Assembly (NCBI GenBank): GCA_022836615.1
Contig: MU405383.1
Location: forward strand, 1 to 64,000
From: Annulohypoxylon bovei var. microspora
Taxonomy: Eukaryota; Ascomycota; Sordariomycetes; Xylariales; Hypoxylaceae
Reading direction: 5' to 3'
DNA: 64,000 nucleotides
Shown: in pieces, positions 1-13,760 of the stretch
How the letters are laid out: each line of letters opens with the position of its first letter
Position numbering within the stretch: the first letter of the stretch is position 1
Program-made: the position numbers and the translations under genes
The notes under the pieces: model-generated
Databases searched by the model: none
The model's input: the letters and a program-made list of their open reading frames with translations, nothing else
What the model was told of the DNA's origin: nothing

Positions 1-3000
1 TTAATTTAATAATTTAATTACATATTATATTAAATTAAAAAATAATTATATATTATTAATATATATTAAACGAATAATTAAATAATTAAATAAATAAATA
101 AATAAATATAAAAAAAAAATAAATGATTTTTAATAAAATAATATAAACATTTTATATATATATGAATTTAATAATAAATGAAATAATTAAGAAATTAAAT
201 AAAATTTAAACTTATATTAAATAAATCGTTAACTTATTAAAATCTAATTATAATTTAAAACAATATTTTTTTACTTTTAAAAAATAATAATATACGTTAA
301 TTAAAAAAAAAAAAAAAAATAAAATTATAAACAAATAATTCGAGCGTAATTTAATAATATTAACATTAAATAAATCGAAAATGTATTTTTAAATTATATT
401 AAAAACGACTTAAAAACAAACCAAAAAAAGGAAGAAAATTTAAACCTTTTTTTAAAATATCCTACATAAAAATGGTTTTAAAATATACATAATAAGCTTT
501 TAATAAATTTAATAAATTAAAAAACCAATAATATAATCTTAAATTGCATGGTAATTAAATTTATATTAAATTTATATTAAAACCAATTTAAGAAATTATG
601 CGCTTATTTAAAATCATGTTTTTAACATTTAAAAAATACGATGTTAATGTTTTAAAAATACAAGATTATTTAAATATATTAACTTATCTTAATATTAATT
701 TTAAAGGGATCATACATTTTATTAAGATTAATCCGAAATTATATTTATATAATGTAAGTAATAAAAATGAAAAAATTAAATAAAAAGGATTTAAAAAGCT
801 TACCATAAATATAATATTTAAAATAAATATTAAACTTCTTTATAAACTTTTACATTAATTAATTAACATTATATAATTAATTTTATTTTAATTAAAAAAA
901 AGGTTTTAAGATTAATATTCTTTAATTAATATCGTACGTAAAGGTTTTAAAAAACCAATTTTAAACCGGTTCGAAATTAATTTAAAGAAAATTAAAAATA
1001 AGTTTTAAATTAATTTAAATAAAAAACTTAAGCAATAACATTAAATTTATCATTAACTTTACGTTTACATTAAAATTTATCATTATAAACATATAAATTT
1101 AAAAATATTTATAAATAATTTTTTAAATTAATTTAAAAATGATTTTTAATATAACCGAATAAATATTATAAAGCTTATATTATTATATTAAAAAAATATT
1201 AAAAATGAAAAGAAAAAAACATTAATAAAAAAGCTGCGGGATAAAATGCTTACGTAAGTAATAAACTTAATTTATATTTAATTTAAAATTAATTTTTATT
1301 TATATTTATTTAATTATAAATTATTTCACGCAATTATTTAACTTTATTAAAAAAATCCTCGTTTTTTTTTATATATTAAAATATTATGGTAATATTTGTA
1401 AAGCGAAAGTTTTACGCGTTTTTAAACGAAATGAAATGAATTTTACCGAATTCATTTAACTTTTTTTATACCATTTTAAAACCAAGTTTAATATATACTT
1501 TTATAAACCTTTTTCATTAAATGTTCATTTAATTATAATACAAAGCCTTATTATTTTACTTTACCATTAAAAAATAATATTAATTATATTAATCTTTAAT
1601 TTCTTCGAACGTTATATATTAATAAACCATTAAATTAATTTAAGCTTCCCATTTATTCGTTCATAAAACGCATTATAATTAAGTTTTAAAATTATGGTTA
1701 TAACCATTTATAAAAAATTAAAATAATTGTTTATCACGCTTATAAAGTTTAATTTAACTTATATATTTTATATAATTTTAAAACATTCTAATTTATGGTT
1801 TTTATTACTTATAAATCACATATATACCACTTACCGCCGTTAATAAAACTATTTATATAATTTAAATAAAACTTTATAAAAATAATTTAAAATTATAAAA
1901 TATTAAAGCTTATAATAAATAAAAATTTTATATTAACCGAATAAAAATTATATTAAAATTAACCTTAATTCGTTTTTAAATTAAATTAAATTATATTTAA
2001 TTATATTAATAATTTCAAGTGAATAACCTCCGAAAAGTTCACTTAACGTTGAACATAAAGTGTGTTATAAACGTTATTATTCATAAAGAAAAACTTATAT
2101 AATATTTTATAAAAATTATTTTCGTTGGAATTTAACGTGAATTTAAGTTAAATTTAAAACGGCTTAAAAATAAACATTAAATTTAAGAAATTTATTATTT
2201 AAAAATAAAGAAAAATATTAATAAATACATCGTTATTTATATAATAAAAAAACAAGTAAAAGCGTTTTAAAACTACGCTTATATTTAAATAAACTTATCG
2301 TTTAAAATAATTCATGAATAAACTAATCTATACTTAATCGTTAAATTAAACGAAATCACAAACGGTATAATTTTAATAAATTATAAGTAAAAATAATATT
2401 AATAAGTTATAAAAATTAAAACGTTTACTTATATATTTTTTAATTAAAAAATAATATAAATATATTATTAATTATTTTACCGTTTATTTTATTAATTTAA
2501 GGTAATATTAAAAATCTTAATACATTTTAAACATATATAAAAAACGTATTAAAAATAAACTAATACCTTAATTTTTACCATTACTTTAAACATATATAAA
2601 AAGTAAACACATAAATTAAATTAATATTTAAAAAATATATATATAATACATTATTTTTAAATTATCCTTAAATTATTCTTAAATTAAACATTAATCCATT
2701 TTAAGCTTAAACCTTTTAAAATTATAATAAAAACATTTATTATATATCGTAATATTTTGTAAAATTTATTTATAATATAAGTTTTATAATAAGTTTTTTT
2801 AATATAATTTAAATGCATTTTTAAATTAAATATTTAATTCACCTTTATAAGCTCATTTATTAAAGGTAATTAACGTAACGATTAAGTTTTATCCAAGTAA
2901 ATAAATTATTATAAAATTAATTTAAAACCGATTTTAAAACGAATAAAATTAATTTTATATAAAAATTAAAAATTAATGGGAAAATAAATTATTAAGTTAA

Positions 3001-6000
3001 CTTTAAGGGGGATTATATTAAATTGACTTTAAAATTAACCTTATAAATTAATTAAATGCATTAAAATATATTAATATTAATAAAAGCAAGCATTTTATAA
3101 TTAATAATTTTATTAAAAAATTAATTTCATTTTTAATAATTATAAAATTATAAATATTAATTTAAACCAATTTTAAAACAATTTCAAATTAATTATTATT
3201 TAATTTTCATAAATTTATTAAAAATTATAAAAAGCAACTTATGGTTTATAAAAAGCATGGTATTTTCCATAAGTAAAAAAATATATTTATAAAAACGTAT
3301 TTTATACGTAAAATAAAAAATTAAAATAAATTAAAATTACCTTATAATTACACTACGATATATATTTAAATAACTTTTAATTAAATATTTTAATAAATGG
3401 AAATTATCGTAAATAAACGGAAAAAAAAAACGAAATCCATTACTTTTTTTTAATTTTTTAAATATATTTAATAATATTAATATTATTTTAAATTAATTTA
3501 AAATTAGTTTAAAATTATTATTAAAGCTTAATAACTTATTATAATAAACTGGTAATATAAACCCGGCGAATAATAATGAAAACATCATATAAATTAAAAA
3601 TGAATTTAACGCGCTTTTAAATTAATAAATGGATTTTTACAAATCACTTAACCTTAATAAATCGTAAAAACAACTCAATTTTAACTTAATTTAAAATTAA
3701 TTTATACTTATAAAATTACTTAAATTTAAATTGCCGAAATATTTAAATTATATAACATAAAATAATTAAGAAAATTATTTTAAATTTAATTTATAATTAT
3801 TTTCATAAAATATTAAGTTTAATCCGCTCCCACTTAAAAAGCCTTTACAATCATTACCAAGCAAATTTAAAAAAAAAAAAATTTTAATATATTTTAACAC
3901 CATATTACGCTTAAGCTAACACAAGTAAAGCCATTTAAAAATTTTTATAATTATTAAAAATATCTTTAAAACTAAGTTTACGAAAAAGAAAAAAAAAATA
4001 AAAAAATTACGTTAAAAAATAATTAAAAAAAAAGCTTAGGTTAAACGAATATTAAAGGCTTATAAATTAAAGGAAAAAAAGCGAGGTTTATTTGAAAAAT
4101 TAAGGTAAAAAAAGTTATAAATTAAATTTAATAATATTAATATATATAATCTTTATATAATTTTCATAAAATCTTCGCATAATATTCGCATATTTTTACT
4201 ACGTTAAGTTTATTTATAACGTTTATAATATATATTAATTATTTTAATAATAAATAAAAATTTAACACGGTTTATATATAATTTAATAAACATATATTCA
4301 TTTTTAATAAAATAACACTTTTTTAACCTTTTTTTTTTACATACCCATCCATTGCTTTATTAAATAAATTAATTTTATATTTTACATATCTTTTAAAAAC
4401 CTTTTATTAATTAAAAATAACCACCGTTATTTCCGTTTTTACCTTTATTACCACAATTCTTTATAACAATTTAAATGTTAATAAATTAATCACTTTATAT
4501 TTAAATTAAATTAAACTTAAATCGCATTAAAACCGTTTTTAAATAATGCTCCATATATTATTTCACCTTTTATTATAAATAAAACTTAACTCCATATTAT
4601 TAATACGTTTTTAATTTATTTTAAAATTATTATTTATTAATTTTATATAAACTTTATTTTAAAAACCAACCTAAGGTTTTACCTTTTTAATACGTTTTTG
4701 TTAAAAGTAATTTAAAATTAATTTTTAATTAAACTTAAATAATATTAACTTAAATTATTAATTTATTATAAATACTTATATTTAATAACTTTTATTTAAT
4801 TAATTAAATATTTAATATTAAAATTAATTTAAATGTTTTAATAACTTTTTTTTAAATAATTACTTAAATTATAATATATATATATATTTTCGAATTAATT
4901 TAAAATTATATTTATTAATCCGCTTACTTAATTACTTTATTACTATTAATTTTAACTTAATTTACGGCTAAACGTTTTAAAACGTTAACACGGTTTATAT
5001 TATTAATAAAAGTTTTTAATTATTTAATAATTTTATATTAATTTTATTTAATTATAACGGTATTTATACGTCGTGTATAATGGTTAAAGTAAATAAAATC
5101 TAAGATTATTTTAAAATTAAATTAAAAATAATCTTTTAATTATTTTTTATTAAACTCACGGTCCGATTAATCGTATAAAAATAATAATAATTAATACATG
5201 AATATATTTAATTAATATTTAAGTTAATTTAAAATTATATTAATTTTTATTTAAAATTATACGTTAATTTATTATTATTAACAAATAACGCCGGTTTTAC
5301 TTTATTTAAAAACTTAAATATAAAAATCATAAATTAATTTTTAATTAAATTAATTATAAATTAATAATCCGGCTTTTTTCTTTTTTATTTATTTTATTAT
5401 AAAATACAAGCTTATAACGTAAATTTATATTAAAATTACGCCAAAATTATACTTAAACTAATATTTATAAATAATATAATAATAAATTTCGTAATCGTTT
5501 TAATTAACATTTTTTATAATTTATAAATTATTTTATAACGTTTTATATTATATTAAAATTATATTTAAATTAATGTGGATTATTTTTTAAAAAAAATATT
5601 TTAATCATTATAAATTAACCTTACGATACTTTTCATATTAATTTATTAATTTCCATACCTTTAATCCGTACGATTAAAAAACGTTTTTTTCACTTTTTAC
5701 CTTCGCATTAAATTAAGCAAAGGTTAACCTTAAATTCTTATAACGATAATGTTATATATAATACTTTTAATTATCCAAGGCTATTTAAACGATTATAATA
5801 AAAGAAAATACCTACATAAAAAATTATTTTAATATAACTTTCGTCCGAAAATTTTTCCTTAAACCTTTTTACCTCGTTACCGCCGCTATATACGTAAAAT
5901 AATTTAATAAATTTAACATTTATTCACTTACCTTTAAATTAATTTAAAAACCATTTTTTTTACTTACTTTAAAGCTTCCTTTTTTAAACGCCTTAAAACC

Positions 6001-7260
6001 TTAATATTATACCTACCTTAACTTTATTTTAAATTAAACTTTAATTTATTACGTAAAACTTATTTATATTTTTTTAATTTTCTTTATAAAGAATTAATAA
6101 ATTTCTTAATTTAAATAAACCATTTTAATTATAATTATAAATTATTAATAATATAAATAAAAAAAAAATAAAAAAAAAATAAAAAAATAAATAAAAAAAT
6201 AAATAAAAAAATAAATAAAAAAATAAATGAAAAAAAAAATAAAATTAAATTAAAATTAAATTTAAATTAAATTCCTTTAAAACTTCCTTTAAATTATAAA
6301 TATAAAAATAAGTTTAAATATAAAAAATTAAAACATGACGAATTTAAAAAAGGTTAATTTTAAATTATTTTTTTTTTAAATTTAAAACTTAAATAATAAA
6401 TTTTAATAAACTTTATTTAATAAAGTAATTTACTTTTTATTAATAATTTACAAATAAATTAAATACGTTTTCGTTTCGTACCGGTTTTTTTAACCATAAA
6501 TATAAAGATTTTACACCTTTATATTAAAAGTAATATATAAGTAAAAGTTTATTCGTAAAATAATTTAAAATTATTTTAAAAATTAATATATAATTTAAAT
6601 TAATACCATTATTCCCGCTCCCTTAAAAATATTTAATTAAATTAATGTTAACCTTTTTTAATTTAATTTTTTTTTAAATTTTTATTAATATTATATTTAA
6701 AGAATTTAAGTTGAAAATGAAAGTAATAAAAATTACGAAAATAAAAATAATGAATCCGTTCTTAAAATAATTTTAAATTATATTAATATTAAATTTAAAT
6801 TAATCGATATTTTTTATAGCTTTAATCGTAATATAAGATTAATCTTTACCTTATTTAAACGTAAATATTTAATTTATATTTATTTAAATTTAATTAAATT
6901 TAATATAATTTTAAATAATAAACGTTTTTAAAGATCGTAATTTTAATTATAATAACCCCCTTTTTTTTAAAACGTTTAATGGAAAAATATTATATTAATT
7001 TTATAATTATTTATAATATAAAATATTAATGTAAATTAAAAATTATATTTATATAATTAATTTAATTAAATTCATTATAAATATTAATTATATTATGAAA
7101 TGAATAAGTTTAAATTATTTTAAAATTTTATTTAATTTTTACGATTAATTACGAAATAATATTACATTAAAACCGAACTTAATATAATTTTAATATAATT
7201 TTAATATAATTTTAATATAATTTTTAAATTAATAATCACATCACGTGATTAAATAACTTA
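1..7260. repeat. AT-rich isochore, probably RIP-decayed transposon DNA
   Basis: This stretch is overwhelmingly A and T, with TpA-rich runs and stop codons in all six frames. The longest frame (about 61 codons near 598-783) is no better than chance. The pattern fits repeat-induced point mutation of old transposons, as known for Pezizomycotina; the RIP reading is an inference from composition. No open transposase or reverse-transcriptase frame survives. A/AAAT-rich microsatellites occur near 6155-6240. Nothing else could be assigned. Confidence 0.8.
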
Positions 7261-7268
7261 AAAACTAG

Positions 7269-7330
7269 GAGGTGGTCCGAGCTAATCGCCGAGAGGTGGT
7301 CCGAGCTAGTCGACGAGGTGGTCCGAGCTA
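7269..7330. repeat. Three tandem copies of a 16-base unit at the isochore edge
   Basis: The unit GAGGTGGTCCGAGCTA starts at 7269, 7293 and 7315, separated by short variable spacers (period 24 then 22). It lies exactly where composition switches from AT-rich to normal, just upstream of the truncated ORF, and supplies that ORF's apparent first codons, so it may mark a recombination or insertion scar. Confidence 0.8.
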
Positions 7331-7334
7331 TGAG

Positions 7335-7856
7335 CCCCAAAATGAGGCAACGGTTATATATTATGGCCGTAACCAATTTGTGTTCCCCGCCAGCAGTTTC
7401 CATATTCCCACGATTCATCCAATGGGTGTACATAATAACTTTTCCTCTTTAAGGGACGTTAGTTACGCTTTTGACATGCGTGCGATGAGTATCGACTTTT
7501 ACCAGATGAAGTATGAACATGGACATGATAATATACACCCAATTCACGAGGAATCAACAGATATCTTGTTACATGAGTGGAAGAAACAACTGTTTTCATT
7601 CTGCAAATTGCCGCTTCGTCGATTGCAGTTAAGCTTTGAAGAATGCTACTGCCCAATGGGATGTTGCCGGTTGGTCCGATTGCTTATGGGGGAGCTCGCA
7701 GATCTGTTGATCGCCAAATCTCAGTTTCCTAAGGTCATTGAGTTAATAACCTGGAAAGAGGATATAGAAGGACAACTGGCTCATAGTTCTTTTAAGGGCG
7801 ATTTCGAAGGACATCCGGTAGAAGTGCGATTAATGACCAAGTCAAAGTGGGAGTAG
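7335..7856 (+). pseudogene. 3' fragment of a fungal conserved hypothetical gene
   Basis: An open frame of about 170 codons ends in TAG at 7854-7856. It carries a segment reading YYGRNQFVFP followed by a stretch ending in AFDMRA. This recalls the core of fungal '2EXR-type' hypothetical proteins, where a small domain ends in a 'LYGxNxFxF' strand. No plausible ATG exists upstream: the frame runs into the tandem repeat and then the AT-rich isochore, so the 5' half appears to have been lost. Family assignment is by motif memory only. Whether it is transcribed cannot be told from sequence. Confidence 0.45.
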
Positions 7857-8554
7857 GGGGGGCAGCAATAGAGAGAAAAGTTGATGACTCTAACCATTGT
7901 GAGGATATCAGTTAAACGACATGTTGGCTCCGCCGTCCGGGATACTTACCTAGCTAAATTGCCTACCTACCACCTACCTAGGTACTTAAATAAATTGCAC
8001 TTTTTAAAAGGTTGAGGTTAATAATTTCGCACATCATTTACGACCCTTGCCCAGTGCGCGATTAGATCAACAACTGTATCGGCACCAGGCCTAATCGTAA
8101 TCTTTATGTTAAAATTTAATGGTTCACCGCTATAGCCCAGGGCACTCAGCCGCCGAGGCAAAACTTTTCACAGTGCGTAAAAATATCATTTAATCCATGG
8201 TCAGATGTGTGAAATCTTATCCCCAACCTTCGTATGAGGTCGCTTTCTACTTTATTAACATAAAATCAAGTAGGTAAGTAGGTAGATAAATATTTCTTAG
8301 ATTAACTGTAACTAATATTAACTTGCAAGCTGATATTGAACTTTGACGATGCCATCATGACAATAATTGTAAAAGCGAACACGCCCCGCCCCCACTACCG
8401 CCGTCACTACCCCGCCACCCCGCTACCCCTCAGGTTTAAAATTAACAACAGGCGTGTAAATAGATAATTAGTTTGAAACATTAGGTACTTATTATTTCCC
8501 ATATCCCTCATTTCTATTATCAACATCTTCATCGTCACTATTACTCATCTTAAC
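7857..8554. other. Intergenic, no gene seen
   Basis: Normal-composition spacer with CCTA/TAGG-type microsatellite motifs (about 7963-7986 and 8271-8286) and a C-rich run near 8380-8430. No coding potential was recognised. Confidence 0.6.
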
Positions 8555-9268
8555 TTAGTAATAAATCGGGTTCTCCGGGTCAGTAAGATCGAACACGACA
8601 GAGGAGTGCGGCTTAGCTCCGCTACGGTTCGCGAACTCGCGCTGGAAATCGATGCTGCGGTTGAAGCTCAGCGACCCGTCGTCGAGGATGTCGATGTACA
8701 GGGCCTTGAAGTCGGCAGGGGTGTTGATGAGACCGATGTCGCCGGTCTGGACGAAGTAGTCGGTCACTACGATGTGCTTCTGGTCCCGGGTGATCTTGAT
8801 GTAGTGCGGGCCGATGGTCGGCTGGTCCTCATCCGGGTTGTCTAGGCGCTTCACGTTGTCTAGGTCGGAGATGTCGAGAGCCGCGATGTGGTCCGCTGTT
8901 TTTAAGGTGAAGTAGGCGAGCTTTCCATCAGTTGAGATATCGGAACTACAATGACAGAAGATTAATTGTGTACTTGGTAGACTCTACGGGCGAGTTTGAT
9001 ATAATAGAGGAAGTACTTACTAGATAGCAGTTGTGTCGCGAGCCTTAGGACCCAAGTCGTAAAGGAGCTTGGCCACGCCTTGCTTGCCGTTGCTATCCTT
9101 GCGGTGAGGGTAGATGATCCACCACAGTCTCAGGGTGTTAGCCCTTTCAATGCCTAAGCTCGGCTTCAGGATGCTCAGGGGCACAATGAAGTCGGAGGTT
9201 AAAATGACATTCCTGTCGAAGTCGACAGACAGGCCGTGTGGGGAGAATTGCTCTCCAAGAGAGGGATC
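8555..9268 (-). pseudogene. 3' half of a selenium-binding-protein-like beta-propeller gene (split)
   Basis: Two exons read on the minus strand: 9268-9021 and 8945-8555 (stop TAA). They are joined by an intron with GTAAGT donor and TTGTAG acceptor. Blade-like motifs include GEQFSPHGLSVDF, LGPKARDTTAIYSD, GPHYIKIT and GAKPHSSVVFDL. From memory these fit a propeller family related to selenium-binding protein/methanethiol oxidase; I could not verify this. Upstream of about 9270 the frame hits a TAG and runs into a long inverted-repeat element. Compared with remembered relatives, a stretch between NTLRLW and WIIYP seems missing, suggesting internal deletion. A likely 5' part lies at 20800-21040 on the same strand in the order expected of one gene. 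Exon structure is well supported; family name less so. Confidence 0.55.
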
Positions 9269-9300
9269 AGTCAGCTAGGGGTAGAAAAAGCTGGTAAGGG

Positions 9301-10343
9301 GTAGAAATTGTGGGGCGACCCCAAACTTGACTAGGGGTAGGAGTTTTTCTACCCAGGGTCCACCAAAAGCTCAGGTTTGCCCGCGGTTTAACCGCGGCTT
9401 ATTAATACAAATATTTGTAAGGTAATAACTTTACGAAACTTTATGTTTTTATGATTTTAAAAACGGTATTTAATAACTTTTAATTTAATTAAATTAATAA
9501 AAATAAATATATTATAATAATTTTAATAATCGTTACGTAATATTAATTTAACGTGGTTTTAAATTTAATTAAAATTTAATTAAAATTTAATAATAATTTA
9601 ATAACGGTTTAATAACGGTTTAACCTTAGTTTATTAATAAATTTATAAAAATGTAATTAAATTTATTCGATTTATTTAATTTAAATAAACATTTAAATTA
9701 ATTTTATTAATTATAAAAAATAATATTCGTAAAATTATTTAAATGTAAAAATTATATAATTTAATTAATGCGATTATTTAATAACGGGAATTTAATTTAT
9801 TTAATTAATTTAATTTATTTAATAACGAGGTAAATTTAAAATTAATTAAATTTATTTATTTATATAATAAATAAATATAAGCTTTAAAATATTTATAATT
9901 AAATAAAATAAAATATAATAATTTTAATAATATTTTAATAAAAGTTTTATTTATTAATTAATAATTATTAAATTTAAATTAAACTTTTATTAAACCGTTA
10001 TTAAATCGTTATTAAACCGTTATTAAGTTTTAATTAAACTTTAATTAAACCCCGGTTAAGCCCCGGTTAAATTTAAAGCCACGTTAAATTAATATTACGT
10101 AACGAAAAATTAAATTATTATAATGCATTTATTTTTATTTATTTTATTAAATTAAAAGTTATTTAATAATGCTTTTAAAATTATAAAATATTAATATTTT
10201 ATAAAGTTATTATTTTATAAACATTTATGTTAATGAGCCGCGGTTAAACCGCGGGCGAACTTGAGCTTTTAATAAACTTCGGGTAAAAAAATTTTTACTT
10301 TTAATCGAGTTTAAGGTCACTTTTATTATAATACCGCACTTTA
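9301..10343. mobile_element. Long inverted-repeat (foldback) element, RIP-decayed
   Basis: The sequence from about 9301 to 9640 matches the reverse complement of about 10343 down to 9980. Shared landmarks are the near-palindrome CCGCGGTTTAACCGCGG (left about 9381, right about 10237), AAAAGCTCA next to it, CGTTACGTAATATTAATTT, and repeated AATAACGGTTTAA units. Mismatches are nearly all C/T or G/A, as RIP would give. Arms are roughly 340 bases with a loop of similar length and no coding frame. The left arm abuts the break in the propeller gene. It resembles a foldback transposon or a very long-TIR non-autonomous DNA element; exact ends and any target duplication could not be fixed. Confidence 0.7.
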
Positions 10344-10450
10344 TATTTTATAAATGTTTATATATTTTAAATTTATTATATTTTTATAATATATACCGAA
10401 TATATATTAAAGATATATATATAAAAATAATAAAATATATTATATAACAT
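10330..10450. repeat. Copy A of a direct repeat about 110-120 bases long
   Basis: Nearly the same sequence recurs in the same orientation at 19291-19413. Most differences are C/T or G/A transitions. It overlaps the right tip of the foldback element by about 14 bases. The pair could be the ends (short LTRs) of one RIPed retroelement covering 10.3-19.4 kb, or two copies of an unrelated element. Confidence 0.6.
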
Positions 10451-13050
10451 TTTAATTTTTTAATAATAATAATGTTTTCATTATTTATTAACTTTTCCGC
10501 ATATAAAAATCGTTATTTAAAAACTCGAAATCCATTTTAATTTAATTTTTTATTATCCATTTAATATATTCCGATTTTAATCCCATATATTCCATTAAAT
10601 ATTTTAAGATCCGTTTTTCTTTTATTTTTATAATTCGTTTTTCGTAAGCTTTAAAATAAATCTCGCTTAAATATAATAAAAATTTATCGAATACATTAAA
10701 TAATAAAATAAGTTTTAAATGGTTTATTAATATTACATTATAAATTTTAAAATGCGGTAAAAAATTAAGTTTATAAGTTAATTAATTTATTTTTTTAAAG
10801 ATTATAAACGGTTTAACGAATTATTATTTTAATTTCCGTTTTAATATTATAACGATAAAAATATTATATTTTTTATATAATCGTAATATAACTTTATTAT
10901 ATATTTAAAAAAACATTAATTAATGCCGTTAATTATAATATTTTTTAATTAACATTAATATTATTATAATAATATTATATATTTTTAATTTTAATTTTAA
11001 AAAATTAAAATTAAACGCGTCGAAAAATCCGGTTATAAAATTTAAGGTGAATTTTATAAGTATTTTTAATAAGCTTTAATTTATTATTACGGTTAAAGTA
11101 ATATTTAATTTATATTATAATCGAAACGTTATATTATTTTAATTTACGAAATCTTTAAATACATAAAAAATATATTTATATATTAATTTAATTTATAAAA
11201 TAACCCGTTTTATTTAATTATTAATTTATGTATAATAAACGGTGGTATATAATAATTTACATTTTAATCGTATTTAAATTAATTGTTATAATTATGTTAA
11301 TTATTTAAAGTTTTTATCGCCGATAATCACTTTCGATATCCCTTAATAATAATTTAACCATTTATTATAAAATGTTTTTACTTATTATTTTATAATTTAA
11401 TCGTATTTTCCGGGCATAATATTAAATAATTTAAAGAATTTATTTATCGAAAATTTAAATACGTTATAATTTTTCTTCGACATTAAAAATCCGAAGGCGA
11501 TATTAATAATTATTATATGGAATGGGTAAAGTGGGCCGACGATTAATTGCATTAATTTATAAAATTTATGGTTATATAATTTAATAATCGCACATTCGGG
11601 ACATAATTTTATAAACTTTTAAAATTCCTTTTTATTTATAATAAAATAATTAAAATAATTTTTCATTTTATTATATTTAAAATAAAAACATCCGTAAATA
11701 AATTCGAAGATTTTCCCATTATAATTTTTAAATATATATAATTAATTTATTATATTTAATTTCTTTTAAATTAATTCGTTATTTAAGTAAAATTATAATA
11801 TAATAACATTATTTAATTATAAATTTATATTAACCTTTAAAACTTTAAAAATTATATTTTATTTTAAATTTTTAATATATTTTTTTTATATTTTTTTTTT
11901 AAATTTAAGGTTTATTTATATTAAAATTATTTTTTTCAATAATAATGAAATTATTAAATTATTATTCGGTTTAATAATAATTAATTAAATCGCGGGTAAA
12001 ACATATTTATAAAATATATAATTTTATAATTTATTATTTTCGATTTTATTATTTTATATAAAAAACGTTTAATGTTTTTTTTAATCGTTTAATAACATTT
12101 TAAAACCGCCGAAAATATCGATTAATAAATTAAGATCGTTAATTAATAAACGTAACAAAGCGTTTAATATAATATATAATTTCTTAAATTTATAAATAAA
12201 AATAACTTCGAATTTATTTAAAAACTTTATGGCTTTTATAAACTGTAGATTTTTGTTATTTAAAGTTATTAAATTAATTAAATTTATATGTTTTATTATA
12301 TTTAATATTATTTGATAATTTATAAAATAATAAATTTTTATTTTAATAATATTTATAAATAATTTAATTTTTTTAAATATTTATATTACATTTAAAACTT
12401 TTATTTTTATTAATTAATATTTCTTTTTTATAATTATAAATATTCGTAATAAAAATGTTATTAATTTTATTATTATGTTAAAATAATATATATATATTTT
12501 ATTATTACGTGTAATTTTTAATAAAATTAATTTTATAATGTAATAAATTATAATTTCGATTTTAATTTATGATATGTTAAAATTGATGTATAATAATTAT
12601 TTAAGGTTATAAAAATATAATATTATATATTAAATTAATGTTAATTTAAGTTTTTTAAATAATATTTTTTCCGTTTTTATTAATGTGTTTAATGGGATGT
12701 TTATACTTTATTTTATTTATTTTTTATTCGTTTTATTATATTTGTTTATACGTAATATTAATATTTTTTTTTTTTTTAAAGGTTTTGTAAATTTTATAAA
12801 TTTCGGCATATAAATCTTTATATATTTCGTTAAGTTAATAAAGATTTTTAAGTTTTTTAAAATTATAAGGAATTTTATTTTCTTAATTACCGTAAGGTAT
12901 TTTTTTAATGTAAATAATTTAAAATTATTTATTAATTAATTAAGGATGACGGCTTTTAAGAAAGTTATAAATAATTTAAATGGTTTAATAAAAATATTTT
13001 TTTTATATAATAAAGAAAATATAAAATATATACCGTAGCGATAATATACC

Positions 13051-13244
13051 ATTTATGAAAATGATTTTAAATTTCGTAAAATTCATACATGCATAAAAAC
13101 AATTGTTATTAAAAAAAAAGGTTCTTAATTTAAGAATCATTTTTAATTTAAAAATCATTTTAAATTTAAAAACTTTTTCTTTTAATAACAATTGTTTTTA
13201 TGCATGTATGAATTCTACGAAATTTAAAATCATTTTTTATTTAA
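13051..13244. repeat. Large inverted repeat (palindrome)
   Basis: The left arm, around 13056-13110, contains ATGATTTTAAATTTCGTA and CATACATGCATAAAAACAA. These return in reverse complement at about 13187-13240. The centre (13125-13180) is also partly self-complementary. Translating either strand therefore gives near-identical low-complexity peptides, a shadow of the palindrome and not evidence for a gene. Confidence 0.75.
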
Positions 13245-13253
13245 AAAGATTTA

Positions 13254-13304
13254 TAAACCTCGTTACCGTCTTTATTATAATAGCAAGGACGGTAACGAGG
13301 TTTA
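13254..13304. repeat. Perfect stem with short loop
   Basis: AAACCTCGTTACCGTC is followed by a spacer of about 17 bases and then the exact reverse complement GACGGTAACGAGGTTT. It is one of the few GC-containing words in the block and lies right after the larger palindrome, so it may be a terminal structure of a decayed element. Confidence 0.75.
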
Positions 13305-13450
13305 CGAATTTATAATTTACGATATAATTTATTAAATACGATATAATTTACGATATAATTTACGATACAATTTATAATATAATTTATAATATAATTTACG
13401 CGCTTATAATATTATACGAATAAGTGGTATACGAGTGGGTGGTGTATGTG

Positions 13451-13473
13451 TAAGTAAATAAATAAATAAATAT

Positions 13474-13505
<32 letters not shown>

Positions 13506-13562
13506 ATATATAAATAAATAAAAAAGTAAATAAATAAATAAATAAATAAATAAGTAAATACG
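13451..13562. repeat. AAAT-type microsatellite
   Basis: Long runs of the tetramer AAAT (read as TAAA), interrupted by TATT, TATA and GTAA variants. Confidence 0.85.
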
Positions 13563-13760
13563 TAAATAAATGGGTAAATAACCTAAGTGGGTGGGTAAAA
13601 AAAATGGATGAAAAAAAAAAATGTGTGTAAATAAATAAGTAGGTAAAAAAAATAAGTGATATAAGAGGTGTGTATTTTGTTAAGCGGTGAGGGTATCGTA
13701 AGTAAAAAGGTAAAGTACGAGGTTTTAAATAAATGGTGTACGAGGTCTTAGATTTAAAGA

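Noticed and set aside
598..783. 61-codon ATG frame in the AT-rich block
   Set aside because: Low-complexity AT translation of the length expected by chance in such DNA; no start context, splice signals or family features.
13003..13315. Two overlapping opposite-strand frames with nearly the same peptide
   Set aside because: They are the two strands of one palindrome and not two genes.
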